DNA of 22,668 nucleotides from JAJRRH01 sp047638815. Lineage in GTDB: Bacteria; Bacteroidota; Bacteroidia; Flavobacteriales_D; JABDKJ01. The notes under the pieces were generated by a model that saw only the letters and a list, made by a program, of their open reading frames with translations, did no database searches and was not told the origin of the DNA. The DNA lies in assembly GCA_047638815.1 (NCBI GenBank), contig JBLIMR010000046.1, positions 1 through 22,668 on the forward strand, read 5' to 3'. The translations under genes and the position numbers were made by a program. Below, piece after piece: positions 1 through 8,193 of this stretch. How positions within the stretch are numbered: the first letter of the stretch is position 1; each line of letters begins with the position of its first letter.

Positions 1-841
1 CAATCTCAGAGAACCACTTGTTGTGCCTCAATCGAAAAAGATTGTTGTAGAGGCGGGAGTAAATATAGATATTACAAATGAAGCTTACATATGGTCTTAT
101 TCTTCTGTTGATTTTCTTGGGACCAAGGACTTACCGATAATTTTTAGATCCTCGGATAGAAGTGCAAGAGGCATTACGATTTTGCAAGCTGGTGAGGAAT
201 CACATGTGAATTACACCTCATTTATTGGGTTTAATACTTTCAAGGAGGGATCCTGGGAATTGACTGGGGCGGTTAACTGGTATGAATCGACTGTTAAAAT
301 TCGAAATAGTAATTTCAAGGAAAACCAGTGTGAGGATGCTTTAAATATAGTAAGATCTAACTTTGATATCTCTGGTTGTAGTTTCCAAGATATATATGGA
401 GATGCATTTGATGCAGACTTTTGCAAGGGAATCATATCAGAGAGTGATTTCAATGAGATTGGCAATGATGCTATCGATTTTTCTGGAAGCCAAGTTGAGA
501 TTGTTGATGTGAAAATAACAGATGCCAATGATAAAGCCATTAGTGGGGGTGAAGCTTCTAGGCTTACCATAAGAGGCTGTGATATTGATCGGGTAAATAT
601 AGCCATTGCCTCAAAGGATAGATCAGACCTTAAAGTAAGTGATGTGAGGATATCTAATTCAATTTATGGCCTTGTAGCGTATGTTAAGAAAAAGGAATAT
701 GGGCCAGCTGAAATTCATGCAAGCAATTGCATCTTCGATAATGTAGAACAGGTTCATTTAATAGAAAGAAAATCAATTTTGAATCTTGAAAATGAAGAGA
801 TCATTGGAGATAAGAACAATCTGCAAAAGCTATTTTATTAA
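1..841 (+). CDS. Right-handed parallel beta-helix protein, C-terminal part (5' end outside the window)
   Basis: The reading frame is open to the left edge and reads sensibly before the first possible start (GTG at 23), so this is the C-terminal ~280 residues of a longer protein. The sequence shows short strand-turn repeats with regularly spaced Asn, Asp, Gly and Ile/Val, such as CEDALNI, DAFDADF and GNDAIDFSGS, typical of pectate-lyase-like parallel beta-helices. No signal peptide or membrane segment lies in the visible part. The gene is followed 39 bases later by a DUF4956 gene and then a VTC-domain gene. In other bacteria these two families travel with CotH-kinase proteins, so the missing N-terminal part may carry a CotH kinase domain; that is inference from context. 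The fold is fairly sure, the function unknown. Confidence 0.75.
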   Translation, partial: NLREPLVVPQSKKIVVEAGVNIDITNEAYIWSYSSVDFLGTKDLPIIFRSSDRSARGITILQAGEESHVNYTSFIGFNTFKEGSWELTGAVNWYESTVKIRNSNFKENQCEDALNIVRSNFDISGCSFQDIYGDAFDADFCKGIISESDFNEIGNDAIDFSGSQVEIVDVKITDANDKAISGGEASRLTIRGCDIDRVNIAIASKDRSDLKVSDVRISNSIYGLVAYVKKKEYGPAEIHASNCIFDNVEQVHLIERKSILNLENEEIIGDKNNLQKLFY

Positions 842-880
842 TTATATCTTTGGCGACTTTAATGCAATTAATTTAACGAT

Positions 881-1558
881 ATGAGAGACTCTTGGTCTTT
901 GTTTAAAAATTATTTATCATCTCAAGATGCACCAATTGACATTCAGGAGTTCGCGGTAAATGCGCTTCTTGTTTTAGTCTTATCTTTTGTTCTACAGTTC
1001 ACCTATATTCGTTGTGGTAAGAGCCTGTCTAATAAGAGATCCTTTGCGGCTAACTTCTTGTTACTCACTTTCACTACTATGATAATAATCACTATAGTGA
1101 AATCATCCATTGAACTATCATTAGGATTAGTTGGAGCACTCTCTATTGTAAGATTTAGAGCTGCAATAAAGGAACCTGAGGAATTGGCCTACTTGTTTTT
1201 TACTATTTCTATTGGGCTGGGCTTAGGAGCAAATCAACGCCCAGTTGTTCTTTTGGCTTTTATCATACTTATTGCAATAATTTGGGGGAAACACTTCTTG
1301 TCGAATAAGGAGCGGGTTCAGTCATTATTCCTAACGGTAACAAGTTCATCGAAAGAAATTACACACGAACAATTGCAAGTCCTTGTGAACGATCATTTCA
1401 ATAGAGCTGAGCTTAAAAGATTGGATGAGGACGCATCATCTCTTGAAATGGCATATTATTTAGACATAAAAAATAAAGATGCTATTGGCAAATTCAAGAG
1501 CGAAGTAATTAAATTGGATGAAACTGTTAGCGTTGTCTTTATTGATAACAAAATATAA
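881..1558 (+). CDS. DUF4956 family integral membrane protein
   Basis: The 225-residue protein has hydrophobic segments near residues 25-43, 57-75, 79-92, 103-117 and 121-137, then a soluble C-terminal region of about 85 residues. The segment LGLVGALSIVRFRAAIKEPEE (residues 81-101) with the following YLFFTISIGLGLGA is the conserved core of the DUF4956 family, whose biochemical role is unknown to me. It begins 39 bases after the beta-helix gene and ends 5 bases before the VTC-domain gene, which suggests one transcript. DUF4956 is repeatedly found next to VTC-domain and CotH proteins. A plausible but unproven role is membrane partner of the VTC protein. Family assignment is confident. Confidence 0.85.
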   Translation: MRDSWSLFKNYLSSQDAPIDIQEFAVNALLVLVLSFVLQFTYIRCGKSLSNKRSFAANFLLLTFTTMIIITIVKSSIELSLGLVGALSIVRFRAAIKEPEELAYLFFTISIGLGLGANQRPVVLLAFIILIAIIWGKHFLSNKERVQSLFLTVTSSSKEITHEQLQVLVNDHFNRAELKRLDEDASSLEMAYYLDIKNKDAIGKFKSEVIKLDETVSVVFIDNKI

Positions 1559-1563
1559 TATTA

Positions 1564-2274
1564 ATGTCCTCCTTGCAAGGTTATACTGAGCTTAAAACGG
1601 CAAGATATGAAAGAAAGTTTCCTATTGATGATCGCTCATTAAAATCAGCTGAAATATTAATAAAAAATCATCCAAAATTATTCAAGGAAATCTACCACAG
1701 GCGATCAATTAATAATATTTATTTTGATACCCCTGGGATGGATTTTTATTTGGACAATCAAGATGGAAAGAAGGAAAGGAAGAAAGTAAGAATTCGATGG
1801 TACGGTGATTTAAATGGAAAGATAGAGAAGCCGATATTAGAGATTAAAATAAAAAATGGATTGGCTGGCACGAAGATGTCCTTTGCTCTTCCAGCGTTTA
1901 ACATAACTCCTTCTTTGGATATAGCATCAATTGAAAACTCAATATGTAACGCTAATTTACCGGAGAATGTCTTAATGCTTCTAGATTCTCTTAAACCTAC
2001 TTTGATTAATAGCTACAAAAGAAAGTATTATCAAGATTTCACCAAAAATTATAGAATTACTTTAGATTCTGACATGACTTATTATAATGTTTATAAGAAT
2101 TTAGGCAGTATAAAGAGCATGGTTAATCATGGCGATAGAATGGTGCTAGAATTAAAATATAATATTGAGCGTGATTCTCAAGCTTCGAATTACTCTAGTT
2201 ATTTTCCATTTAGAATGAACAAACACTCAAAATATGTTAATGGAATTGAAGAGTACTATTCAGTAAGACATTAA
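1564..2274 (+). CDS. VTC-domain protein, candidate polyphosphate polymerase-like enzyme
   Basis: The 236-residue protein matches the bacterial VTC domain, a triphosphate-tunnel beta-barrel related to the catalytic part of yeast Vtc4. Visible marks are RYERKF near residues 14-19, YFDT at 53-56, KVRIRWYG at 74-81, the basic/acidic strand LEIKIKNG at 92-99, then YKRKYY and VLELKYN towards the end. The alternating Arg, Lys and Glu on these strands are what the family uses to bind triphosphate or polyphosphate and metal. There are no membrane segments, so membrane attachment could come from the DUF4956 partner 5 bases upstream. Its stop overlaps the mnmA stop on the other strand. Fold is confident; polyphosphate synthesis rests on family knowledge, and other phosphotransfer chemistry is possible in CotH-linked members. 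Confidence 0.82.
   Translation: MSSLQGYTELKTARYERKFPIDDRSLKSAEILIKNHPKLFKEIYHRRSINNIYFDTPGMDFYLDNQDGKKERKKVRIRWYGDLNGKIEKPILEIKIKNGLAGTKMSFALPAFNITPSLDIASIENSICNANLPENVLMLLDSLKPTLINSYKRKYYQDFTKNYRITLDSDMTYYNVYKNLGSIKSMVNHGDRMVLELKYNIERDSQASNYSSYFPFRMNKHSKYVNGIEEYYSVRH
2271..2274. other. Shared TTAA: overlapping convergent stop codons
   Basis: The palindromic TTAA supplies the TAA stop of the VTC gene on the plus strand (2272-2274) and the TAA stop of mnmA on the minus strand (2271-2273). There is no room for a terminator between the genes, so transcripts from each side probably run into the other gene. Confidence 0.9.
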
Positions 2275-3440
2275 GAGATCACACCAGAACCAATCAATTC
2301 TTCTCCGTCATACCAAGCTGCAAATTGACCTTTCGATATGCCTCTTTGGGCATCATTGAACTCAATATAAAGTCCATTCTCAACTTTATGAAGAGTACAC
2401 TTTTCCAATTCCTGACGATATCTGATTCTTGCGAGAAATTCTGATGATTCTCCAGAATTTAATTTTCTATTGGTTTGAAGCCAATGTATCTCTTCCTCCT
2501 CTATGAATAATGCAGAACGAAACAGTCCGGGATGATCTGTGCCCTGTCCAACAAAAATGACGTTCTCTTGAACATCTGTTTCTATAATGAAAAGGGGTAG
2601 GGGTGAGCCACCAATATTGAGACCTTTCCTCTGACCAATGGTATAGTAATGCGCTCCTTGGTGATTGCCTAAATTCACGCCATCTTCTCGTTGATAATGA
2701 ACAGCATGGGATTTTTCTTCGAGTGTTTTAGAGACCAAAGAATAGTGTGGGTGATTTGTACTAATTTCTATTACATCACCTTTTTTTGGTTTGAGTTGTT
2801 GCTGTAAAAAATCGGGTAACTTAACTTTACCAATAAAGCAAAGTCCTTGAGAATCCTTCTTCTCAGCGGTCACTAAATCCAATGCCTTGGCTATTTCTCT
2901 AACTTTAGGTTTCTTTAGGTGTCCAATTGGGAACAGGGCTTTGGACAATTGCTCTTGATCCAATTGACATAGAAAATAACTTTGATCTTTATTTTTATCT
3001 GCTCCTGCAAGCAGATGATGTGTTTCTATACCGTTAGAAATAGTGGTTGACCTTTGACAATAATGCCCTGTCGCGACAAAGTCAGCGCCCAATTTTAAAG
3101 CTTCTTTCAAAAAAATGTCAAATTTCACTTCTCGATTACATAAGACATCCGGGTTTGGCGTATAACCTTTTTCGTATTCCCGTATCATGTAGTCCACGAT
3201 TCTTACTTTGTATTCTTCACTAAGATCAAGAATATGAAAAGGAATGTTAAGTTTCTGGGCCACCTGCATAGCATCATAACTATCTTCTATCCATGGGCAA
3301 TCTTCAGAGATGATTACAGAATCATCATTCCAATTACGCATGAATAATGCAATGACTTCATATCCTTGCTCAACTAGAAGGTGAGCAGCAACACTAGAGT
3401 CAACACCACCAGAAAGACCTATGACAACTCTTTTTTTCAT
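2271..3440 (-). CDS. mnmA: tRNA-specific 2-thiouridylase MnmA
   Basis: MnmA makes the 2-thio group on U34 of tRNAs for Lys, Glu and Gln in the cytosol, using ATP to adenylate the base and persulfide sulfur from the IscS/Tus relay. The 389-residue sequence has the PP-loop SGGVDSS at residues 10-16, the catalytic Cys101 in the LCNREVKF motif, the second catalytic Cys201 in QGLCFIGK, the TGHY motif near 124-127, and HYYTIGQRKGLNIGG in the C-terminal half. Length is slightly above the usual ~360-370. The start is fixed by the PP-loop. A perfect -7 box lies about 4 bases ahead of the ATG, so the mRNA may be almost leaderless. It is convergent with the VTC gene and separated from susD by a terminator. 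Confidence 0.97.
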   Translation of the reverse strand: MKKRVVIGLSGGVDSSVAAHLLVEQGYEVIALFMRNWNDDSVIISEDCPWIEDSYDAMQVAQKLNIPFHILDLSEEYKVRIVDYMIREYEKGYTPNPDVLCNREVKFDIFLKEALKLGADFVATGHYCQRSTTISNGIETHHLLAGADKNKDQSYFLCQLDQEQLSKALFPIGHLKKPKVREIAKALDLVTAEKKDSQGLCFIGKVKLPDFLQQQLKPKKGDVIEISTNHPHYSLVSKTLEEKSHAVHYQREDGVNLGNHQGAHYYTIGQRKGLNIGGSPLPLFIIETDVQENVIFVGQGTDHPGLFRSALFIEEEEIHWLQTNRKLNSGESSEFLARIRYRQELEKCTLHKVENGLYIEFNDAQRGISKGQFAAWYDGEELIGSGVIS

Positions 3441-3444
3441 ACTG

Positions 3445-3452
3445 CAAAAATA
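3445..3452 (-). promoter_or_regulatory. Bacteroidota -7 box for mnmA
   Basis: Read on the minus strand this is TATTTTTG, an exact TAnnTTTG match, ending about 4 bases before the mnmA ATG. A TTG sits 16 bases further upstream (3469-3471), a little closer than the usual spacing. The match implies a very short or absent leader. Confidence 0.5.
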
Positions 3453-3470
3453 GAGATAAAGTAGGGATCA

Positions 3471-3507
3471 AAAAAAAGACCAACTTGAAATTTTCAAGTC
3501 GGTCTTT
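3471..3507 (-). terminator. Rho-independent terminator after susD
   Basis: On the minus strand AAAGACC and ACTTGAA-type arms pair with TTCAAGT and GGTCTTT across one A/C mismatch, and the stem is followed by a run of eight T. It starts about 20 bases after the susD stop and ends just ahead of the mnmA promoter, so it closes the susCD transcript and insulates mnmA. Confidence 0.88.
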
Positions 3508-3526
3508 ATATTATTGTAAGAACTGA

Positions 3527-4810
3527 TTATTCACCGAAAGGACGAGGGAATTGTGTATGAACAGAGTCATTTTCTCTATCCAATGGCAATTCATCTAACC
3601 TGTTCCATCTTCTCATATCAATCCATCTGTGCCCTTCACCGAAAAGAGAATATCTTCTTTGTGTAGCTATTTCATCCATAAGTTCAGCTTGTTGAACACC
3701 ACCAGTGTAATTTCCAATACCAGCCGCATTTCGAACAGTGTTAATGGCATTTATTGCATCCGCGCTATTAGAAACAACACTTGCTTCTGCGAAGATTAAT
3801 ATCAACTCTTCATTTCGAATTATGCTAACGTTAGCACCATTGTCTAAATAAATATTTGCTCTGTAATCAGACGTTAAACCATCAAAGCTAACTGGAGTAA
3901 GAGACAATTGGGTTTTAAGTAATCTGTTGTCTCCAATTGCCGCATCATCTATAAAAGATGGATGTGCCATAAATTTAGCAGTATGATTCAACGGATTGTT
4001 AATGTTGTCTGCAACATTGTATGACAGATAACCTCCAATACTCATATCGTCTGCCAAGTCCATAAATGACAAACCAATTGCCGTTAAAGCAGCAGATTCA
4101 TCACCAGAGTATAGCGCAGCTTTTGCAGCTAGTCCTCTATTGAATTTAGCGAACTCACTTGGAGTGCTTACGTGCGAAAAACCAGAACCTAAATCAAAAG
4201 GAAATGAACTCCCACCACTTGTTAATTGAGTGTAAGCAACATCCAAAAGGCTTCTAATTGCCTCTTGAGAATCTTCTCTAGATAGAAAAGGTCCTTGATT
4301 CGCAGGATCTTCAGTATCGATTCGGATCCCGTTATCATATTGCGTGTTCAAATTCATCTGTAATGCATTAGCTTTCATTGTATTCACAAATCCTTTAAAT
4401 GAATTTACTTGAGCATCAGAAAGAGATGCTGTTGTATTTTCCAAACCCGTTAACACGTTATTGGCTTGAAGAACAGTTTTGTATCTAGCAGCATAAGATC
4501 TTGTAGTAAGAAAACCGCCAGGATCTAGTGGACCATTCTCAGCACCTAATAACTCACCAGTATATCGTGGATCAATACCGTTTAGATCAAAAGCCTCTCG
4601 ACCAATTGCTCCTACAATATCCACATACATTTCGATATCTACTTTTGCTTGTGCTTCAACTCCTTTTGTTAGCAAGACTAAATCATCCAGAGTAGGATTT
4701 ACTAAGAGTTCAGTTGTGGGAGCATCTAGAAAACCAGGGTCCTCGTATTTTTTACAGCTACCTAAAAAGAGTAAGCCGAATAAACCTATATATATTATTG
4801 AATTTTTCAT
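3527..4810 (-). CDS. SusD/RagB family outer-membrane lipoprotein
   Basis: SusD-family proteins are surface lipoproteins that cap the SusC transporter and hold the ligand for import. The 427-residue protein begins with a lipoprotein signal: a hydrophobic stretch and the lipobox LGSC with Cys19 as the lipidated residue. The TPR-like helical region includes ARYKTVLQANNVL (from about residue 106), and the C-terminal part holds NEELILIFAEA and the RRYSLFGEGHRWIDMRRW motif typical of the family. It lies 19 bases downstream of the susC-like gene, in the same operon, and is followed by a strong terminator. The ligand cannot be read from the sequence and no degradative enzyme lies beside the pair. At 427 residues it is at the small end of the family. 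Confidence 0.93.
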   Translation of the reverse strand: MKNSIIYIGLFGLLFLGSCKKYEDPGFLDAPTTELLVNPTLDDLVLLTKGVEAQAKVDIEMYVDIVGAIGREAFDLNGIDPRYTGELLGAENGPLDPGGFLTTRSYAARYKTVLQANNVLTGLENTTASLSDAQVNSFKGFVNTMKANALQMNLNTQYDNGIRIDTEDPANQGPFLSREDSQEAIRSLLDVAYTQLTSGGSSFPFDLGSGFSHVSTPSEFAKFNRGLAAKAALYSGDESAALTAIGLSFMDLADDMSIGGYLSYNVADNINNPLNHTAKFMAHPSFIDDAAIGDNRLLKTQLSLTPVSFDGLTSDYRANIYLDNGANVSIIRNEELILIFAEASVVSNSADAINAINTVRNAAGIGNYTGGVQQAELMDEIATQRRYSLFGEGHRWIDMRRWNRLDELPLDRENDSVHTQFPRPFGE

Positions 4811-4829
4811 TTTATATCTTTTTATTTAA

Positions 4830-7823
4830 TTAAAAGTTAGCTACAATGTGAAAGTTGTATCTCTTTGAACTTGGAAATGGAGTTACCTCCACTGAATTAC
4901 CTAATGCATCATTACCAAAGTTTGATACTTCTGGGTCATAACTGTTATAGTCAAATATGTTAATTACGTTTTGTCCAGAAACACCGATTTTAAATGAACT
5001 GAAAGCTTTCTTATCAGACATATCAAACTTGTAATATACAGCAACCTCTCTCAATCTCAAGTATGAAGTGCTTTCCACAAAACCAACAGGACTTCCTGCA
5101 AAGAAATTATTTACTCTATAATCACTGTTCGTTAATTCACCATCTGGATCAAGATCTGTATCATCATAATCCCAAGTAGTACCAGCTAAATCATAAAGTA
5201 GGGTTGAGAGATTAATTCCGTCACCACCTTTTTTCCAGTGCCATAACATGTTGATATCAAATTTCCCAATATTAACACTATTTAACCAAGACATGTTAAA
5301 GTCGGGTTCAGCATTTCCATATACAATTAGTCCATCTCCATCAGGATCACAGCCGTCACAATCGTCAGCAACATAACTTCCTACAATTTGTGTTATACTT
5401 TCACCTTCCTGAATTAAATATGTTCCTAAACTATTGGCAAATCCACCTGTTGTAGTTTGATCAACATCAAGTCTAGTAACCTCAGAAGTGTTCTTCCACC
5501 AATTAATGTTTGTATTCCAAGTGAAATTTTCTTTTTCCATCGCTTTGATGCTCAACCCTATCTCCAAACCTTGATTAACAAGGTCACCTGCATTAACAAA
5601 CTCGCCAGTGTATCCACTTGACAAAGGAAGATCAGCGTTTAACAAAAAGTCGACAGATTTTCTAGTGTAATATGTTACATCTAAAAATACCTTGCCGTCC
5701 ATTAAACCAACGTCAGTTCCAAATTCCAATTCCTTATTTCTTTGTGGACCAATTGTAGGGTCTCCTAAGGTATTGCCAGGTATAACAGCAGATGATCCAT
5801 CAATATTCGTAGCATTGAATGGGGTTATTTTATTATTTGCACTTGGGAAAAGTCCAGCCTCTCCATAAGCAACTCTAAGCTTTAATGAGTTAATGGTTGA
5901 ACCTTCTCCACCTATACTAGTTAACTCATGAACGTTAAAGGCTATGTTGGCCTTTGGGTAATAGTAGATTTTATCTACATCTCCATTTCTAGTAGATTTG
6001 TCAGCTCTTACTCCTAGTGTTCCGATAATTTTATCCTTGAAATTCACCTCTTCTTGAATAAAGAATCCTTGATCAATAAATTGATTTCTCTTATGCTCAA
6101 CCAATCTATTTCCAGCTTGTGCCAAACTTGTTTCAGAACCATTTATATTAGTTGCAACAACACGCTGCACGTCATAATCCGTTGATTCTTGTGTCAAACC
6201 AACTTGAGTTCGGAAGGTCGTATTAGAGGGCGTATAATATGTGTGAACCAAAATAGCATTTGAGTTTTGATTCAAGTTTGAACCACTACTGCCCACAGTT
6301 GCACCATTGACACCTTCCAGCCCTTGTCCTGTTCTAAAATAACTTAAGCTTCTTGGAAATATACTAGTTGTGCTCAAACTATAATTATCATATCCTCCAA
6401 AAACAGATAGCTTAAGCAATTGATTTTCTCTTTTCAATAAATTGAAATTTAATTTAAGTCCACCAATGAAACGATTAACGTTTTCACGATTTATAACTCT
6501 GTCAGTAGTTTCTAGCACATTAGAACCCGCTCCACCAGCAGGATAAATGCCATTTTCATCAGCAGATAAATTCTCCCAAGGGTACGTAAATGCTAAAGCA
6601 TAACCAACGGTTGTATTGTTATTACTATTATTAAAGAAACCCTTATCAGTTTCTGAAGAAATATAGTTACTTGTAAAGTCCATTGAGAAGAGGTCTGAAA
6701 ATTTCTGACTGATGTTTGCTCTTACAGATGATTTATCATACCCTGTATTTTCAACAATACCGTCTTCACGTTTAACCGTACCTCCAATGAAGTAGGAAGT
6801 ATTGTCTTTTTTACCTGATAGAGAGACTCTAGTATTAGTCAATAAACCAGTTCCTCCATACACTTCATCTTCATAATCTCTATTTTCGTTCTGTTCAAAC
6901 AAATCACCACCCCCAGGAACTGTAGCTTCAGCTCTTTCTCTGTTCCAATCTCTCTGTCCTAATAATCGAGTAGCTTTTGTCATTCCAAAAGTTTGAGAGA
7001 AGCCTAAAACAGGTTTCCCATTCTTACCTTTTTTTGTAGTAATGATAACAACTCCGTTCGCGGCTTTCGCACCGTATATTGCAGCTGCAGAAGATCCTTT
7101 AAGTATTTCCATACTTTCAATATCTTCAGGGTCTATATCGGCAATTCTATTTGTTGCATCGTCCTGATTGGATGCTTGATTCCCACCACCAGCGGCAGCC
7201 GAGATCGCGTTATTACCAAATCCTGTTGTACTGTTATCTAATAAAACACCATCTATAATATAGATAGGTTGTTTGGATCCTAGAACGGCTGTTACACCTC
7301 TTAGCCTTATAGACATACCACCACCCGGGGCACCAGAATTTGAAGTTATGTTTGCTCCTTTAAATTTACCATATAGAGCACCTTCCATTGTTGATTGATT
7401 TGTGATTCCAGTTAGTTGTTGGGAATCTATATAATCAACAGAATTTGCCAAGTTGGATCTTTTTACAGAAGTCCCTAAACCGGTAATCACAACTTGATCT
7501 AACTGAGTTGTAGATTCCTTCATAGCAACATCCAAAGCGCCTGTTGAGGCTGAAGCGGCTTTTTCAACATCAGCAAAACCGATATACCTGAAGAGTACGG
7601 TTATTTCACTTTTTGTAAAGCTTAACTCGTAATTTCCATTTACATCGGTCAACGCACCATTGGTTGAACCTTTTTCTGATACGGTTACACCTATTAAAGC
7701 GTTACCATCTTGATCCTTCACATTACCCTTCAACATATTTTGAGCTGTGAGAAACGAACTCAAGCCTATGAATGCTAAAAGGGTTAACGATCGAATCAAT
7801 TGTCTTATTGATTTTTTCATCAT
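4830..7823 (-). CDS. SusC/RagA family TonB-dependent outer-membrane transporter
   Basis: This 997-residue protein imports a ligand across the outer membrane using TonB energy, working with the SusD-like lipoprotein encoded next. An N-terminal signal peptide covers about residues 1-27, ending SFLTAQ. It is followed by a carboxypeptidase-regulatory-like domain (about 30-110, GNVKDQDGNALIGVTV), the plug domain (about 115-265, with IYIIDGVLLDN and DIESMEILKGSSAAAIYGAKAANGV in order) and a beta-barrel ending in ANF, whose last aromatic residue fits the BAM recognition signal. The barrel holds an acidic loop DDCDGCDPDGDG, which could bind calcium (inference). The two adjacent Met codons at the start make the exact start uncertain by one residue. 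The upstream 340 bases are shared with the divergent sucC. Confidence 0.95.
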   Translation of the reverse strand: MMKKSIRQLIRSLTLLAFIGLSSFLTAQNMLKGNVKDQDGNALIGVTVSEKGSTNGALTDVNGNYELSFTKSEITVLFRYIGFADVEKAASASTGALDVAMKESTTQLDQVVITGLGTSVKRSNLANSVDYIDSQQLTGITNQSTMEGALYGKFKGANITSNSGAPGGGMSIRLRGVTAVLGSKQPIYIIDGVLLDNSTTGFGNNAISAAAGGGNQASNQDDATNRIADIDPEDIESMEILKGSSAAAIYGAKAANGVVIITTKKGKNGKPVLGFSQTFGMTKATRLLGQRDWNRERAEATVPGGGDLFEQNENRDYEDEVYGGTGLLTNTRVSLSGKKDNTSYFIGGTVKREDGIVENTGYDKSSVRANISQKFSDLFSMDFTSNYISSETDKGFFNNSNNNTTVGYALAFTYPWENLSADENGIYPAGGAGSNVLETTDRVINRENVNRFIGGLKLNFNLLKRENQLLKLSVFGGYDNYSLSTTSIFPRSLSYFRTGQGLEGVNGATVGSSGSNLNQNSNAILVHTYYTPSNTTFRTQVGLTQESTDYDVQRVVATNINGSETSLAQAGNRLVEHKRNQFIDQGFFIQEEVNFKDKIIGTLGVRADKSTRNGDVDKIYYYPKANIAFNVHELTSIGGEGSTINSLKLRVAYGEAGLFPSANNKITPFNATNIDGSSAVIPGNTLGDPTIGPQRNKELEFGTDVGLMDGKVFLDVTYYTRKSVDFLLNADLPLSSGYTGEFVNAGDLVNQGLEIGLSIKAMEKENFTWNTNINWWKNTSEVTRLDVDQTTTGGFANSLGTYLIQEGESITQIVGSYVADDCDGCDPDGDGLIVYGNAEPDFNMSWLNSVNIGKFDINMLWHWKKGGDGINLSTLLYDLAGTTWDYDDTDLDPDGELTNSDYRVNNFFAGSPVGFVESTSYLRLREVAVYYKFDMSDKKAFSSFKIGVSGQNVINIFDYNSYDPEVSNFGNDALGNSVEVTPFPSSKRYNFHIVANF

Positions 7824-7891
7824 ACTATTGTTGTTGTTATTTGGTTTTAATGTTCTTTATACATTCTAAAATTAACTTTTTTTTAATATAA

Positions 7892-7911
7892 ATGTTAACT
7901 AATCTTAACAT
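7892..7911. promoter_or_regulatory. Perfect 7-bp inverted repeat upstream of the susC-like gene
   Basis: ATGTTAA and TTAACAT form a perfect inverted repeat with a 6-base gap, about 70 bases before the susC-like start in the sucC/susC divergent region. There is no T-run after it on either strand, so it looks more like a protein-binding site than a terminator. The rest of the 340-base gap shows no gene; no TAnnTTTG match for the susC side was found. Confidence 0.3.
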
Positions 7912-8114
7912 CAAGGTTCTCCTTAATCAGATAAATTGTTCATAACAATAATCTCTCTAGTCGTTTTTCGTGATATGTCAATTTCAATAATATGGTTGCG
8001 GCACAAAATCAACGACTTTAATATGTTGCTGGGAATTGACTAATCAGGCTATTTTGATTTTGAGCTGTTAAAAGATAATTCCTTTTGCTTCGAGATCGAG
8101 TATTTAAAAATATG

Positions 8115-8140
8115 TTGATAAAACATCGAATATATCTTTG
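8115..8140 (+). promoter_or_regulatory. Promoter for sucC
   Basis: TATCTTTG at 8133-8140 is an exact TAnnTTTG -7 box, with a TTG 15 bases upstream at 8115-8117 as a somewhat close -33 element. It would give a leader of about 50 bases before the sucC ATG at 8194. The same octamer precedes pdxH and the bTHX gene in this window. Confidence 0.55.
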
Positions 8141-8193
8141 TATTCCATCTGTATGTTCTACTTTTGACGCTCAAAATTATTTTAGGAAAAATT

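Noticed and set aside
211..606. 131-residue minus-strand ORF inside the beta-helix gene
   Set aside because: It mirrors a well-supported protein frame and shows no domain or protein-like pattern; a shadow ORF.
8164..8193. TTG start of sucC giving ten extra residues
   Set aside because: SucC proteins begin MNLHE; the ATG at 8194 matches and has better spacing to the promoter.
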